From UBA1672 sp023140905 (GTDB lineage Bacteria; Pseudomonadota; Alphaproteobacteria; Micavibrionales; Micavibrionaceae), in assembly GCA_030636745.1 (NCBI GenBank), contig DAOVWH010000045.1:1-13396 (forward strand): a DNA stretch of 13,396 nucleotides. Reading direction: 5' to 3'. The notes beneath the pieces were generated by a model. That model was given only the letters and a program-made list of their open reading frames with translations, had not been told where the DNA came from and did not search any database. Below are positions 6,998 to 13,396 of the stretch, in pieces (position 1 is the first letter of the stretch; each line of letters begins with the position of its first letter). Made by a program: the position numbers and the translations under genes.

Positions 6998-7924
6998 TCA
7001 GGATTTATAAATCCCCATAATTTTGCCAAGCATACCCAGAGCATCTGATCTTTCACGCTGGAAGGAGTTACGTCCTATGATAGAACCGTTTCCACCACCT
7101 GCCTTAATAGCTTTAGCGTCTTCGAATACAGCATCTTCGCCCTTAGCAGCTCCGCCGGAAAATACCACGATACGTCTACCATTAAAGCAAGAGCGCACAA
7201 CTTCTTTAACACGCGCCGCTTGTGAAGAAATATCAATATTATTTTCTTTAAAAACCTTTTTGGCTTCATCTTGCATGATGTGATCTGTCGGTAATTTGAC
7301 TTTAACAATATGTGCTCCGAGCAAACAAGCCATGTGTGCTGAATATGCAATAACATCCATAGCAGTCTCTCCTTCTTTGGTGATACCTTCACCACGTGCA
7401 TATGACCAAACAACGCTTGGTATGCCAACGTTTTTTGCTTCGCGAATCATTTCACGGACATCTTCCATCATTTCAAACTGATTATCAGAACCGGGATAGA
7501 TTGTAAAACCAACAGCTGTGCATCCTAATTCAAGAGCATCTTGAACCGAACCTGTCATCGCTTGGGTGCAATCTTGATTCTTACTGGAAGCTAAAGAGTT
7601 TGAACTGTTATATTTGAGAATAGTCGGAACTTGTCCTGCAAATGTATCAGCACCGGCTTGCAAAGAACCTAGAGGCGCTGCATAGGCGTTACATCCTGCA
7701 TCGATTGCAAGTTGATAGTGATAATGCGGATCATAGCCCACTGGATTTTTAGAGAATGATCTGGCCGGACCATGTTCAAAACCTTGGTCAACGGGTAGAA
7801 TAACCATTTTACCCGTACCGCCTAATGCTCCATTATTAAGCATACGCACAAGGTTACTTTTTACCCCGGCATTTTCATTTTCGTATCCATCTATAATTTT
7901 TTTAACGGCAGGTGTCAGAGCCAT
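6998..7924 (-). CDS. fba: Fructose-bisphosphate aldolase class I (DhnA/FbaB-like, COG1830-type)
   Basis: This enzyme cleaves fructose-1,6-bisphosphate to glyceraldehyde-3-phosphate and dihydroxyacetone phosphate, or runs in reverse in gluconeogenesis or the Calvin cycle. The 308 residues fit the Schiff-base archaeal-type aldolases common in alphaproteobacteria, not the metal-dependent class II enzyme. Visible blocks are LPVDQGFEHGPARSF (43-57), the barrel stretch GFTIYPGS, VVWSYARGEGITKEGET (171-187), HIVKVKLPTDH (205-215), which should hold the Schiff-base lysine, and the phosphate-binding SGGAAKGEDA and GGNGSIIGRNSFQR near the C-terminus. A strong Shine-Dalgarno (AAGGGGA) precedes the ATG. 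A terminator upstream separates it from the wHTH/small-ORF pair, so it probably has its own promoter. tkt and gap lie further upstream on the same strand. Confidence 0.95.
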   Translation of the reverse strand: MALTPAVKKIIDGYENENAGVKSNLVRMLNNGALGGTGKMVILPVDQGFEHGPARSFSKNPVGYDPHYHYQLAIDAGCNAYAAPLGSLQAGADTFAGQVPTILKYNSSNSLASSKNQDCTQAMTGSVQDALELGCTAVGFTIYPGSDNQFEMMEDVREMIREAKNVGIPSVVWSYARGEGITKEGETAMDVIAYSAHMACLLGAHIVKVKLPTDHIMQDEAKKVFKENNIDISSQAARVKEVVRSCFNGRRIVVFSGGAAKGEDAVFEDAKAIKAGGGNGSIIGRNSFQRERSDALGMLGKIMGIYKS

Positions 7925-7963
7925 AACTTGTCCCCTTTGATATAATAATTAAAAAATCATGCT

Positions 7964-7979
7964 AACATTTGTAAATGTT
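7964..7979. promoter_or_regulatory. 16-bp inverted repeat upstream of fba, candidate operator
   Basis: AACATTT-GT-AAATGTT has perfect 7-bp arms 40 bp before the fba start. On the minus strand a CTGACA lies just upstream of it and CATGAT just downstream (19-bp spacing, so a weak promoter pair). The palindrome would therefore sit between -35 and -10, a common repressor position. No regulator can be assigned. Confidence 0.35.
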
Positions 7980-8040
7980 GTGTCAGCCGTTTTCCTTTTA
8001 CGGTTTCATAAAAGTTCCTTTGTTTTACCAAATTTCACGC

Positions 8041-8069
8041 AAAAGAAAAGGCCTCATAATACGAGGCCT
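8041..8069 (-). terminator. Intrinsic terminator after the wHTH/small-ORF pair
   Basis: On the minus strand, a perfect 7-bp stem (AGGCCTC at 8063-8069 with GAGGCCT at 8049-8055, 7-nt loop) is followed by TTTTCTTTT. It lies 27 bp after the small ORF and 117 bp before the fba start, so it isolates fba from the regulator unit. The plus-strand side lacks a U tract. Confidence 0.75.
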
Positions 8070-8095
8070 ACGTCTTTATTCAATTTTATAGCTTT

Positions 8096-8287
8096 TTATA
8101 CAGGTTGTACCGTCGGTAGTACATGTTGTTCTTGACCTGGTTGTGCTATGCCCTCAAATAGCATCCCAAATATCTCATTAAGATCAGCCCATATTGCTGA
8201 CGTTAAACCTATTTGTGGCTTGGTAACAAATCCAGAAACACCACCAAAAACACTCTTAAGGGGCAGGTCCGGTTGGTTATACATCAT
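8096..8287 (-). CDS. Hypothetical 63-residue protein overlapping the end of the wHTH regulator gene
   Basis: I do not recognise this protein. It is 63 residues (MMYNQPDLPLKSVFGGVSGF...), without a signal peptide or clear membrane span, and ends in a Gln/Pro-rich tail. Its start overlaps the 3' end of the upstream gene by 11 bp, a layout that suggests translational coupling. A second ATG at 8284 would also work. The stretch KPQIGLTSAIWADLNEIFGM resembles the last strand and helix of a winged-helix domain. The upstream protein ends right after a second HTH-like segment (AYKKLVDDGVIEDDV). The two frames could therefore be one tandem-wHTH gene split by a frameshift or joined by slippage. Either way it is expressed with its neighbour and ends at a terminator. 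Confidence 0.5.
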   Translation of the reverse strand: MMYNQPDLPLKSVFGGVSGFVTKPQIGLTSAIWADLNEIFGMLFEGIAQPGQEQHVLPTVQPV

Positions 8288-8843
8288 CTTCTATTACCCC
8301 ATCATCTACGAGCTTTTTATATGCTCTATTATCCGTTGTAGCAGGTCCGTTATATAAACTATCCATTAACTCTGGTTTGGTCGTCTTAACTTTATCATAG
8401 AGCGTTGCAATTATTCGTGCATCTCTAAGCGTAGGACGCGCCTGCTTTATTACTTTTATATACTGTTTTAGAAAATTTTGCAAACCTTCGTGCTGTTTTG
8501 GAAAATAATCAAGGGCTGATTCAATCGCTCTTTTAGCATATCCACATGTTTCAAGCTTTATAGTACGGCCATCTTTGTAATTCTGTTGACGGTGGATACA
8601 ACCGTAATTGAATAGCCACTCAATCTCCCGATTCATAGTGGTTTTGCTTTTTATTTCCAGAAATTTCATAACCTCTGTTTGTGTGATTCCCGGATTCTCA
8701 TCAATATGAATCAATATCTGCGCACGTTTTATTGAGGAGGAGGGATCTCCTGCCAGTGCTTCGACAACATAATCAACCACAAGACAGGACTTTTGTCCTC
8801 TTGTGTGCATTGCCCGCTTTGCTTGTATCTTCATGGAGTCCAT
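8277..8843 (-). CDS. Winged helix-turn-helix transcriptional regulator, MarR-like, probably tandem wHTH
   Basis: This is a predicted DNA-binding protein of 188 residues; its targets are unknown. Residues about 38-112 form a MarR-like winged helix: KRAQILIHIDENPGITQTEV, then SKTTMNREIEWLFNYGCIHR as recognition helix, and the wing KDGRTIKLETCGYAKRAIE. Residues about 115-133 look like a linker helix. Residues 136-188 look like the first three helices of a second wHTH (RPTLRDARIIATLYDK, KPELMDSL, NRAYKKLVDDGVIEDDV), which stops where the wing should begin. I chose ATG 8843. The frame extends to TTG 8879, but that would overlap the candidate -10 element, and ATG 8834, preceded by GGA, is also possible. 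It lies between gap and fba, where many alphaproteobacteria carry pgk. Confidence 0.7.
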   Translation of the reverse strand: MDSMKIQAKRAMHTRGQKSCLVVDYVVEALAGDPSSSIKRAQILIHIDENPGITQTEVMKFLEIKSKTTMNREIEWLFNYGCIHRQQNYKDGRTIKLETCGYAKRAIESALDYFPKQHEGLQNFLKQYIKVIKQARPTLRDARIIATLYDKVKTTKPELMDSLYNGPATTDNRAYKKLVDDGVIEDDV

Positions 8844-8875
8844 GAAATGTATTTTATCGCAAAGTTTATTTTGAT

Positions 8876-8904
8876 TCAATAAAATGTATTTACACTGAAG
8901 TAAA
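8876..8904 (-). promoter_or_regulatory. Candidate promoter and operator of the wHTH gene
   Basis: On the minus strand, TTTACT (8899-8904) and TATTGA (8876-8881) are 17 bp apart. A 16-bp inverted repeat, TTTAC-N6-GTAAA (8889-8904), covers the -35. MarR-type proteins usually repress their own gene from such sites. Both elements are imperfect. Confidence 0.3.
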
Positions 8905-8917
8905 ATCGCGCATTTAT

Positions 8918-9928
8918 TTATGCATAACCTTTTTTGTGCATTTCGAGTGCTGTATCAATCATGCGACATGAATATCCCCACTCATTATCGTACCAGCTCA
9001 TAACACGAACAAAATCCCCATCTACGACTTTTGTGTCCTCCAACGAAAATATGGAAGAACGTGAATCATGATTAAAATCAATAGACACACATGGATCATC
9101 ATAAACACCTAAAATGCCTTTAAGCTCGCCTTCAGCATATTTGGTGACAGCTGCGTTCACTTCTTCTACTGTTGTTTTTCTGGAAGATGTAAAAGTCAGG
9201 TCAACTAAAGAAACATTTTGTGTTGGCACACGAACAGAAACACCGTCAAGTTTGCCTGCTAGCTCTGGCAAAACTATACCGACAGCTTTCGCTGCTCCTG
9301 TAGATGTTGGGATCATACTTACTGCGGCTGAACGCGCACGCCGCGGATCTTTATGTGAACCATCAACTAGACGTTGATCTCCTGTGTAGGCATGAATAGT
9401 GGTCATAAAACCTTTTTTAATTCCGATTGTTTCATGAAGAACTTTTGCAAGCGGAGCCAAACAGTTTGTAGTACAAGACGCATTGGAAACCAACTTGTCT
9501 TCCTTTTTCAAAATATCATGATTTACACCGTAAACGATTGTTGCATCTACCTCTTTAGCAGGTACGGAGATAAGAACTTTTTTTGCGCCACTGGCTAAGT
9601 GTACGTTGAGGCTTTCCCGGTCTTTAAATTTCCCGGTACATTCCATGACGATATCTACGTTATGTGCAGCCCAGTCAATTTTTCTTGGATCACGTTCGCG
9701 GAAACGGTGAATACGTTTACCATCAATAATGATAGTGTCATCTCCTTCACCTTCGACAGTAAATGGTGCTCGCCCGTGTGCAGAATCATATTTTAACAAT
9801 GGATCGAAGCTTCCACTGGGATCGGTAATAGCAACAATTTCTATATCATCACGTTTTTGTTCAAAAACAGCGCGTGTTACCAAACGTCCGATTCGTCCGA
9901 AGCCGTTAATTGCAACTTTCAAGGTCAT
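8918..9928 (-). CDS. gap: Glyceraldehyde-3-phosphate dehydrogenase, type I
   Basis: This enzyme oxidatively phosphorylates glyceraldehyde-3-phosphate to 1,3-bisphosphoglycerate, or runs in reverse. The 336 residues have the family's usual length. The Rossmann glycine motif is GFGRIG (9-14), and Asp36 (AITDP) is at the position that favours NAD over NADP. The catalytic Cys152 is in SNASCTTNC and His179 is in TTIHAYTGDQ. RRARSAAVSMIPTSTGAAKA and SWYDNEWGYSCRM complete the signature. The start at 9928 (MTLKVAINGFGR) is preceded by GGAG at 10-nt spacing. The frame stays open to 9997, but the extra 23 codons run through the tkt terminator and are not family-like. tkt lies upstream on the same strand. 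pgk, the usual next gene, is not here. Confidence 0.97.
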   Translation of the reverse strand: MTLKVAINGFGRIGRLVTRAVFEQKRDDIEIVAITDPSGSFDPLLKYDSAHGRAPFTVEGEGDDTIIIDGKRIHRFRERDPRKIDWAAHNVDIVMECTGKFKDRESLNVHLASGAKKVLISVPAKEVDATIVYGVNHDILKKEDKLVSNASCTTNCLAPLAKVLHETIGIKKGFMTTIHAYTGDQRLVDGSHKDPRRARSAAVSMIPTSTGAAKAVGIVLPELAGKLDGVSVRVPTQNVSLVDLTFTSSRKTTVEEVNAAVTKYAEGELKGILGVYDDPCVSIDFNHDSRSSIFSLEDTKVVDGDFVRVMSWYDNEWGYSCRMIDTALEMHKKGYA

Positions 9929-9979
9929 AATATTATTACTCCATTTTGTTTTTGTTGTATTGAAATCTCCTGGACAATT

Positions 9980-10011
9980 TTTAAAAAAGGCAAACACCCG
10001 GCTTGCCTTTT
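9980..10011 (-). terminator. Intrinsic terminator between tkt and gap
   Basis: On the minus strand, a 9-bp stem (AAAAGGCAA at 10003-10011 with TTGCCTTTT at 9985-9993, 9-nt loop) ends in a U-rich tail, 10 bp after the tkt stop. The stem has T runs on both outer sides and could act in both directions. It implies that gap has its own promoter or relies on partial read-through. Confidence 0.7.
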
Positions 10012-10021
10012 ATTCAATAAA

Positions 10022-12055
10022 TTATTTTACCGCTTCGGAAAGAATTTCCTCTACGGATTCAATAACCTTTCGGGACGTAATTCCAAAATATTCATATAAG
10101 ATCGGAGCAGGAGCAGAAGCACCAAAACTGCTCATCCCGATGAACACACCATGTTGTCCAATAATTCTGTCCCATGATTGACGAATACCGGCTTCAACGG
10201 CAACTTTTATACTGTCGTTATAGATTAGCTCACGAATATACGATTCGTCTTGTTCCCAGAATATATCCATACATGGTACGGAAACTAGCCGAACAGATTT
10301 ACTGTTAGCAACAAAATATTCATAAGCTTCTAATGCTATTTCCACTTCAGAGCCGGAAGCAAACAGAGTAATCTCCGGCATACCGCCTGTCTCTTTCAGT
10401 ATATAAGCACCTTTAGCACACATATTATCCGCACGGTTCTTACAAAGCGTCGGAAGTCCTTGACGTGTTAAAGCCAGAAGAGAAGGGGCGTCTTGAGTAT
10501 TAATCGCCAATTCCCAACTTTCCGCCGTTTCTATACCATCACAAGGACGATACGTATAACAATTAGGGATAGCACGCAATGCAGAGAGATGTTCTACAGG
10601 CTGGTGTGTTGGCCCATCTTCTCCTAAAGCAATCGAATCATGGGTTAGCACATGAATAACACGTTGTTTCATGAGTGCTGCCAAACGAATCGCTGGACGT
10701 GAATAATCTGCGAATTGGAGAAAAGTTCCTGCATATGGAACAAAGCCGCCATGTAAAGCCATGCCGTTCATAATAGCACCCATACTATGTTCTCGCACAC
10801 CGTAATTGATATAATTTCCGCTGTAATCTTGCGAATCGATAACTGTTGAGCTTGATGTCCCAGTGTTATTAGATCCTGTTAAATCAGCAGACCCTCCGAC
10901 CAGAGCATTCAGTGTAGGTACAAGTTTCTCCAGACATTCCCCGGAAGTTTTGCGTGTAGCTAATTTTGGTTTTTCTGCAGCAAATTCAGCTTTCAACTCC
11001 TTGATAGCAGGGGCTATGATTTCACTATAATCACCGTTTAATTGTGTATCAAAAGCTTGTTTCTCGGCAGAATTATTATAACGCGCTTGCCAAGATAAAA
11101 GCTCATCTTTGCTTTGTTGTCCAGCTTTACGCCATAAAGAAAGCACCTCATCGGGTACTTCAAATGGTGGATACGGCCATTTTAATTTTTTGCGCGCCCC
11201 TTTGATCTCATCTTCTCCAAGAGGTGCTCCGTGGCATGAGGACGTTCCTTCTTTTGTAGGTGCGCCAAAGCCAATTTTTGTCTTACAACAAATCAAGCTT
11301 GGTGTGTCAGTCTTCTGTGCTTGAGCAATAGCATTGTGTATTTGCTCATAATCATGACCGTCAATACTTTGAACATCCCAGCCATAAGCTTCAAAGCGGG
11401 CAGGGGTGTTGTCAATAAAGGTCAAATCTGTTTTTCCATCAATGCAAATGCCGTTATCATCATATAAAACAATCAATCTGGATAATTTCTGGTGACCGGC
11501 TAAAGAACAAGCTTCATGGCTTATTCCTTCCATTAAATCACCGTCGCCACACATAGTATATGTGTAGTGGGAAACAAGATCTTCACTGTAGCGGGCATTT
11601 AAAATACGCTCAGCTAAAGCCATTCCTACCGCTGTAGAAAGTCCTTGTCCTAGTGGACCTGTTGTCATTTCTATTCCTGCATCATGCTCGACCTCAGGAT
11701 GACCTGCTGTGATAGCTCCTAATTGGCGGAAACTCTTGATTTCTTCTAATGTAATCTTTTCATAACCTGTTAAGTAGTTCAGTGAATAAAGGAGCATGGA
11801 ACCATGACCGCCGGAAAGAACAAAACGGTCCCGATCAGGCCATACGGGATATTGAGGATTATACTTTAAGAATGATGTGTATAGCACTGTCGCAACGTCA
11901 GCCATTCCCATAGGCATTCCCGGATGCCCGGAATTTGCTTTTTGCACAGCATCCATTGATAAAGCACGTATAGCACTGGACATTATCTTTAATTGTTCTT
12001 GAGAGAAAGGAGATTGCACTGATATATTCAGCGCAGCAGCAGTAGCATTCGTCAT
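10022..12055 (-). CDS. tkt: Transketolase
   Basis: This thiamine-diphosphate enzyme moves two-carbon ketol units between sugar phosphates in the non-oxidative pentose phosphate pathway or Calvin cycle. The complete protein of 677 residues matches the usual length of about 660-680. Conserved blocks are ANSGHPGMPMGMADVA (40-55), LSGGHGSMLLYSLNYLTG (80-97), TTGPLGQGLSTAVGMALAER (131-150), and the ThDP/Mg motif GDGDLMEG (170-177) to YDDNGI (198-203). GGSADLTGSN, YGVREHSMGAIMNG and THDSIALGEDGPTHQPVEHL then mark the pyrimidine-binding and C-terminal domains. I chose ATG 12055, with AAGG 8 nt upstream; a GTG at 12061 is also in frame. It starts the minus-strand carbon-metabolism block with gap and, further on, fba. 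Confidence 0.98.
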   Translation of the reverse strand: MTNATAAALNISVQSPFSQEQLKIMSSAIRALSMDAVQKANSGHPGMPMGMADVATVLYTSFLKYNPQYPVWPDRDRFVLSGGHGSMLLYSLNYLTGYEKITLEEIKSFRQLGAITAGHPEVEHDAGIEMTTGPLGQGLSTAVGMALAERILNARYSEDLVSHYTYTMCGDGDLMEGISHEACSLAGHQKLSRLIVLYDDNGICIDGKTDLTFIDNTPARFEAYGWDVQSIDGHDYEQIHNAIAQAQKTDTPSLICCKTKIGFGAPTKEGTSSCHGAPLGEDEIKGARKKLKWPYPPFEVPDEVLSLWRKAGQQSKDELLSWQARYNNSAEKQAFDTQLNGDYSEIIAPAIKELKAEFAAEKPKLATRKTSGECLEKLVPTLNALVGGSADLTGSNNTGTSSSTVIDSQDYSGNYINYGVREHSMGAIMNGMALHGGFVPYAGTFLQFADYSRPAIRLAALMKQRVIHVLTHDSIALGEDGPTHQPVEHLSALRAIPNCYTYRPCDGIETAESWELAINTQDAPSLLALTRQGLPTLCKNRADNMCAKGAYILKETGGMPEITLFASGSEVEIALEAYEYFVANSKSVRLVSVPCMDIFWEQDESYIRELIYNDSIKVAVEAGIRQSWDRIIGQHGVFIGMSSFGASAPAPILYEYFGITSRKVIESVEEILSEAVK

Positions 12056-12079
12056 AAGCACAACCTTATTTACAATACA

Positions 12080-12108
12080 AATATGAAAACTTGTAAAATA
12101 CCATGCAA
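12080..12108 (-). promoter_or_regulatory. Candidate promoter of tkt
   Basis: On the minus strand, TTGCAT (12103-12108) and CATATT (12080-12085) are 17 bp apart, leaving a leader of about 20 nt. The -35 hexamer is the same as the one proposed for rpmE. Moderate to weak motif match. Confidence 0.3.
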
Positions 12109-12284
12109 TGTGTTGTCAGGAAAATCAAGCAGAACTCACCTTTCTTTATTAAATTTTCTTTCTCATAACTTTTTTAGACTTGTTGCCTTATAGATAAAAA
12201 TTCCTACAAGGATTTTTGTAGAATTATACACGGAAAAAGAATTCAAAATGCTGTGGTTTAAATTGCAAAAAACTGGCTTTATCC

Positions 12285-12314
12285 TTGACCCGAATAGGTG
12301 TTAGCGCATAATAA
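12285..12314 (+). promoter_or_regulatory. Candidate distal promoter of the coiled-coil protein-zapA unit
   Basis: TTGACC (12285-12290) and TAATAA (12309-12314) are 18 bp apart. The -10 lies inside the left arm of the perfect inverted repeat at 12305-12334. It would give a leader of about 140 nt. Confidence 0.4.
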
Positions 12315-12334
12315 AACAACATCGATATTATGCG
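12305..12334. repeat. Perfect inverted repeat, 9-bp arms, overlapping a promoter -10
   Basis: CGCATAATA (12305-12313) and TATTATGCG (12326-12334) are separated by 12 bp. No U run follows directly on either strand, so it is unlikely to be a terminator. Its overlap with the -10 makes an operator plausible. Confidence 0.6.
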
Positions 12335-12398
12335 AGTAGCGCTTTTATATAGTGTGACAAAATCTCGTAACGCTCTTTAAAGACATATCGGTAATTCT

Positions 12399-12426
12399 TT
12401 GAATTATAACAATTATTTAATATAAA
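12399..12426 (+). promoter_or_regulatory. Candidate proximal promoter of the coiled-coil protein-zapA unit
   Basis: TTGAAT (12399-12404) and TATAAA (12421-12426) are 16 bp apart in very A+T-rich DNA. It would give a leader of about 25 nt. A+T-rich sequence makes chance matches common. Confidence 0.4.
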
Positions 12427-12458
12427 ATATAAGTAACTCTGTTAGGATTTTGTTTACA

Positions 12459-12704
12459 ATGTCATCAATACGTAGCGCCTTGGAAAGACTTGATAATGTG
12501 GTTGGGAAGCTTGATGCTTCTGTCTCTGATGTAGAATATGCGATGCAGGACTGTGTACCTGTTAGCGAAATGACCCGTCAGATCGATAGTGCACGCCGGG
12601 AAGGATATTTTCACGATTCTGATGGAAATGTTATAGGTGTTGATTTTGTTACGCATCGTTTAGATAAAGCAATTGAAACCGTAGAAAACTTATTGAGTAA
12701 ATAA
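12459..12704 (+). CDS. Small coiled-coil protein upstream of zapA (DUF4164-like by position)
   Basis: This is an 81-residue protein without a recognised catalytic motif. Residues 1-35 (IRSALERLDNVVGKLDASVS) and 63-81 (VTHRLDKAIETVENLLSK) have heptad-like hydrophobic spacing and probably form coiled coils. The middle (SARREGYFHDSDGNVIGVDF) is more polar. Alphaproteobacteria often have a short coiled-coil gene (DUF4164) directly upstream of zapA, and position plus size suggest this is its counterpart; sequence similarity is not clear enough to be sure. The ATG at 12459 is chosen. The frame also has TTG 12450, but the AGGA at 12444-12447 would be too close to it. zapA follows after 23 bp, so the two are probably co-transcribed and may act together in division. 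Confidence 0.75.
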   Translation: MSSIRSALERLDNVVGKLDASVSDVEYAMQDCVPVSEMTRQIDSARREGYFHDSDGNVIGVDFVTHRLDKAIETVENLLSK

Positions 12705-12727
12705 CACACAAAATAGGAAATAATGTA

Positions 12728-13120
12728 ATGGCTGAGATCACATTAAAAATTAATCACCGCGGTTATGGCATGTGTTGTGATGAAGGACAGGAAGAACGTC
12801 TAACCGAGCTTGCTGTCTATGTTGATTCTCGCTTGCGTGATATTGCAGCATCTGGGGCTGCAACAAATGAATCGCATCTATTGGTTTTGACATCGTTAGT
12901 CTTGGCTGATGAAGTCTATGATATGCGTAGTGAAATTGGTTCTTTGAAAGAACGTGTGCAAAAATTGCAACAAGACCGAAATGATTCTGTCTCTGGAACT
13001 GAAACAGAAGAAGAGGCTATGGTTGTAGAGGCTATAGATTATCTTGCTCATAAAATTGAGCGCATTTCTAATCGGTTACAAATTTCCGAACAAAGCGATC
13101 AAAACGAAGTCGCTGCATAA
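12728..13120 (+). CDS. zapA: Cell division protein ZapA
   Basis: ZapA binds FtsZ and bundles its filaments at the division site. The 130-residue protein shows the family's N-terminal strand pair (MAEITLKINHRGYGMCCDEG), then QEERLTELAVYVDSRLRDIA and LLVLTSLVLADEVYDMRSEI. A C-terminal coiled coil (about residues 65-85, SLKERVQKLQQD) follows, with an acidic tail. An AGGA sits 9 nt before the ATG. It follows the small coiled-coil gene closely and precedes a 6S-like RNA, the same order as in many proteobacteria. Confidence 0.92.
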   Translation: MAEITLKINHRGYGMCCDEGQEERLTELAVYVDSRLRDIAASGAATNESHLLVLTSLVLADEVYDMRSEIGSLKERVQKLQQDRNDSVSGTETEEEAMVVEAIDYLAHKIERISNRLQISEQSDQNEVAA

Positions 13121-13224
13121 TTTTTCTTAATTATACATAAGTAATCGCGCTAGACAAACAAACTGTTCATTGTTGCTATGTCTTGTAAATTTCATTGTCT
13201 TTATCTGGAAAACAACGAAAACCT

Positions 13225-13396
13225 TTGCTCCTGAGGAAGGATAAATGATACTATGACTCAGTGCTGCGAAGTGCGTGATGCGGTTTTGCTCTCGGTGGTC
13301 GATACTTTTCGCATAGGGAGCTGTCCCTGTCCTGATCCAATCGGTTCGCCCGGGGGGTTTGGATATTAACGGCACCCACCTGACTTTCAGGACCCG
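13225..13396 (+). ncRNA. ssrS: 6S RNA-like transcript (ssrS), 3' end near or beyond the window edge
   Basis: 6S RNA mimics an open promoter and sequesters sigma-70 RNA polymerase. The call rests on position, directly after zapA, and on features of a long hairpin. A terminal closing stem pairs TCCTGA (13229-13234), extended by AAG, with CTTTCAGGA (13384-13392). Near the 3' side, ATCCAA and TTGGAT close a hairpin with a G+C-rich loop, followed by an ACGGCACC stretch that resembles the 3' part of known 6S RNAs. The region is more G+C-rich than its surroundings and has no coding frame on the plus strand. The ends are approximate and the central bubble was not modelled. SRP RNA and RNase P signatures are absent. 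Confidence 0.65.

Larger units (their letters stand above)
12056..12458. other. 403-bp A+T-rich intergenic region between divergent tkt and the zapA unit
   Basis: I see no convincing gene here. It holds the tkt promoter candidate at its left end and two plus-strand promoter candidates at its right. An imperfect inverted repeat (CTACAA at 12211-12216 and TTGTAG at 12223-12228) and a longer perfect one at 12305-12334 lie between them. A small RNA cannot be excluded, but no promoter-terminator pair supports one. Confidence 0.6.

Noticed and set aside
9929..9997. 23-codon N-terminal extension of gap
   Set aside because: It runs into the terminator after tkt, has no ribosome-binding site, and GapA proteins begin at the glycine-motif strand as at 9928.
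9729..10181. 150-codon plus-strand frame across the gap-tkt junction
   Set aside because: It is antisense to both enzyme genes and crosses their intergenic terminator; no recognisable domain.
12206..12232. Imperfect inverted repeat CTACAA-N6-TTGTAG as a terminator or T-box-like element
   Set aside because: The stem is short and A+T-rich, there is no adjacent U tract, and no conserved RNA motif is visible.
13127..13375. 82-codon minus-strand frame at the right edge
   Set aside because: It is antisense to the structured 6S-like region, with no start signal or domain.
1..13396. CRISPR array, insertion sequence or toxin-antitoxin pair
   Set aside because: No regularly spaced repeats with spacers, no transposase frame and no paired small toxin/antitoxin genes were seen on either strand.

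Overview
The window looks like the edge of a genomic island followed by a core segment of an A+T-rich alphaproteobacterial chromosome. Four things point to an alphaproteobacterium: a PopZ (DUF2497) protein with both conserved ends next to valS, a Pcm-type methyltransferase of the kind usually found beside tolC in this class, a cysteine-free L31 ribosomal protein, and a ZapA gene followed by a 6S-like RNA. I cannot name the genus. By eye the DNA is about 40% G+C, which would fit low-GC lineages.

Layout. Positions 1-895 belong to an integrated element: a DUF4102/P4-type tyrosine recombinase runs off the left edge, with a repeat-rich promoter and a terminator between it and an intact tRNA-Cys (896-969), the probable integration site. 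From 970 rightwards everything looks chromosomal. Pcm-like methyltransferase, popZ and valS run on the plus strand, without the tolC that commonly sits between the first two. Then come rpmE (minus), epmA (plus) and, convergent with epmA, a minus-strand block that is transcribed tkt, gap, wHTH regulator, small ORF, fba. In many alphaproteobacteria pgk lies between gap and fba. Here that slot holds a tandem winged-helix regulator and an overlapping small ORF with their own candidate promoter, operator and terminator. The right end is a plus-strand unit of a small coiled-coil protein and zapA, followed by a 6S-like RNA that reaches the window edge.

How the genes work together. tkt, gap and fba supply central carbon metabolism (non-oxidative pentose phosphate or Calvin-type carbon shuffling plus lower glycolysis/gluconeogenesis). 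valS, rpmE, epmA and tRNA-Cys serve translation. popZ and zapA serve polar organisation and division.

I did not find an obviously new multi-gene system. The points most worth a second look are the three-copy 10-bp repeat that overlays the integrase promoter and start codon, the regulator/small-ORF pair in the pgk slot (possibly a frameshifted single gene), the missing tolC, and the 6S-like RNA.
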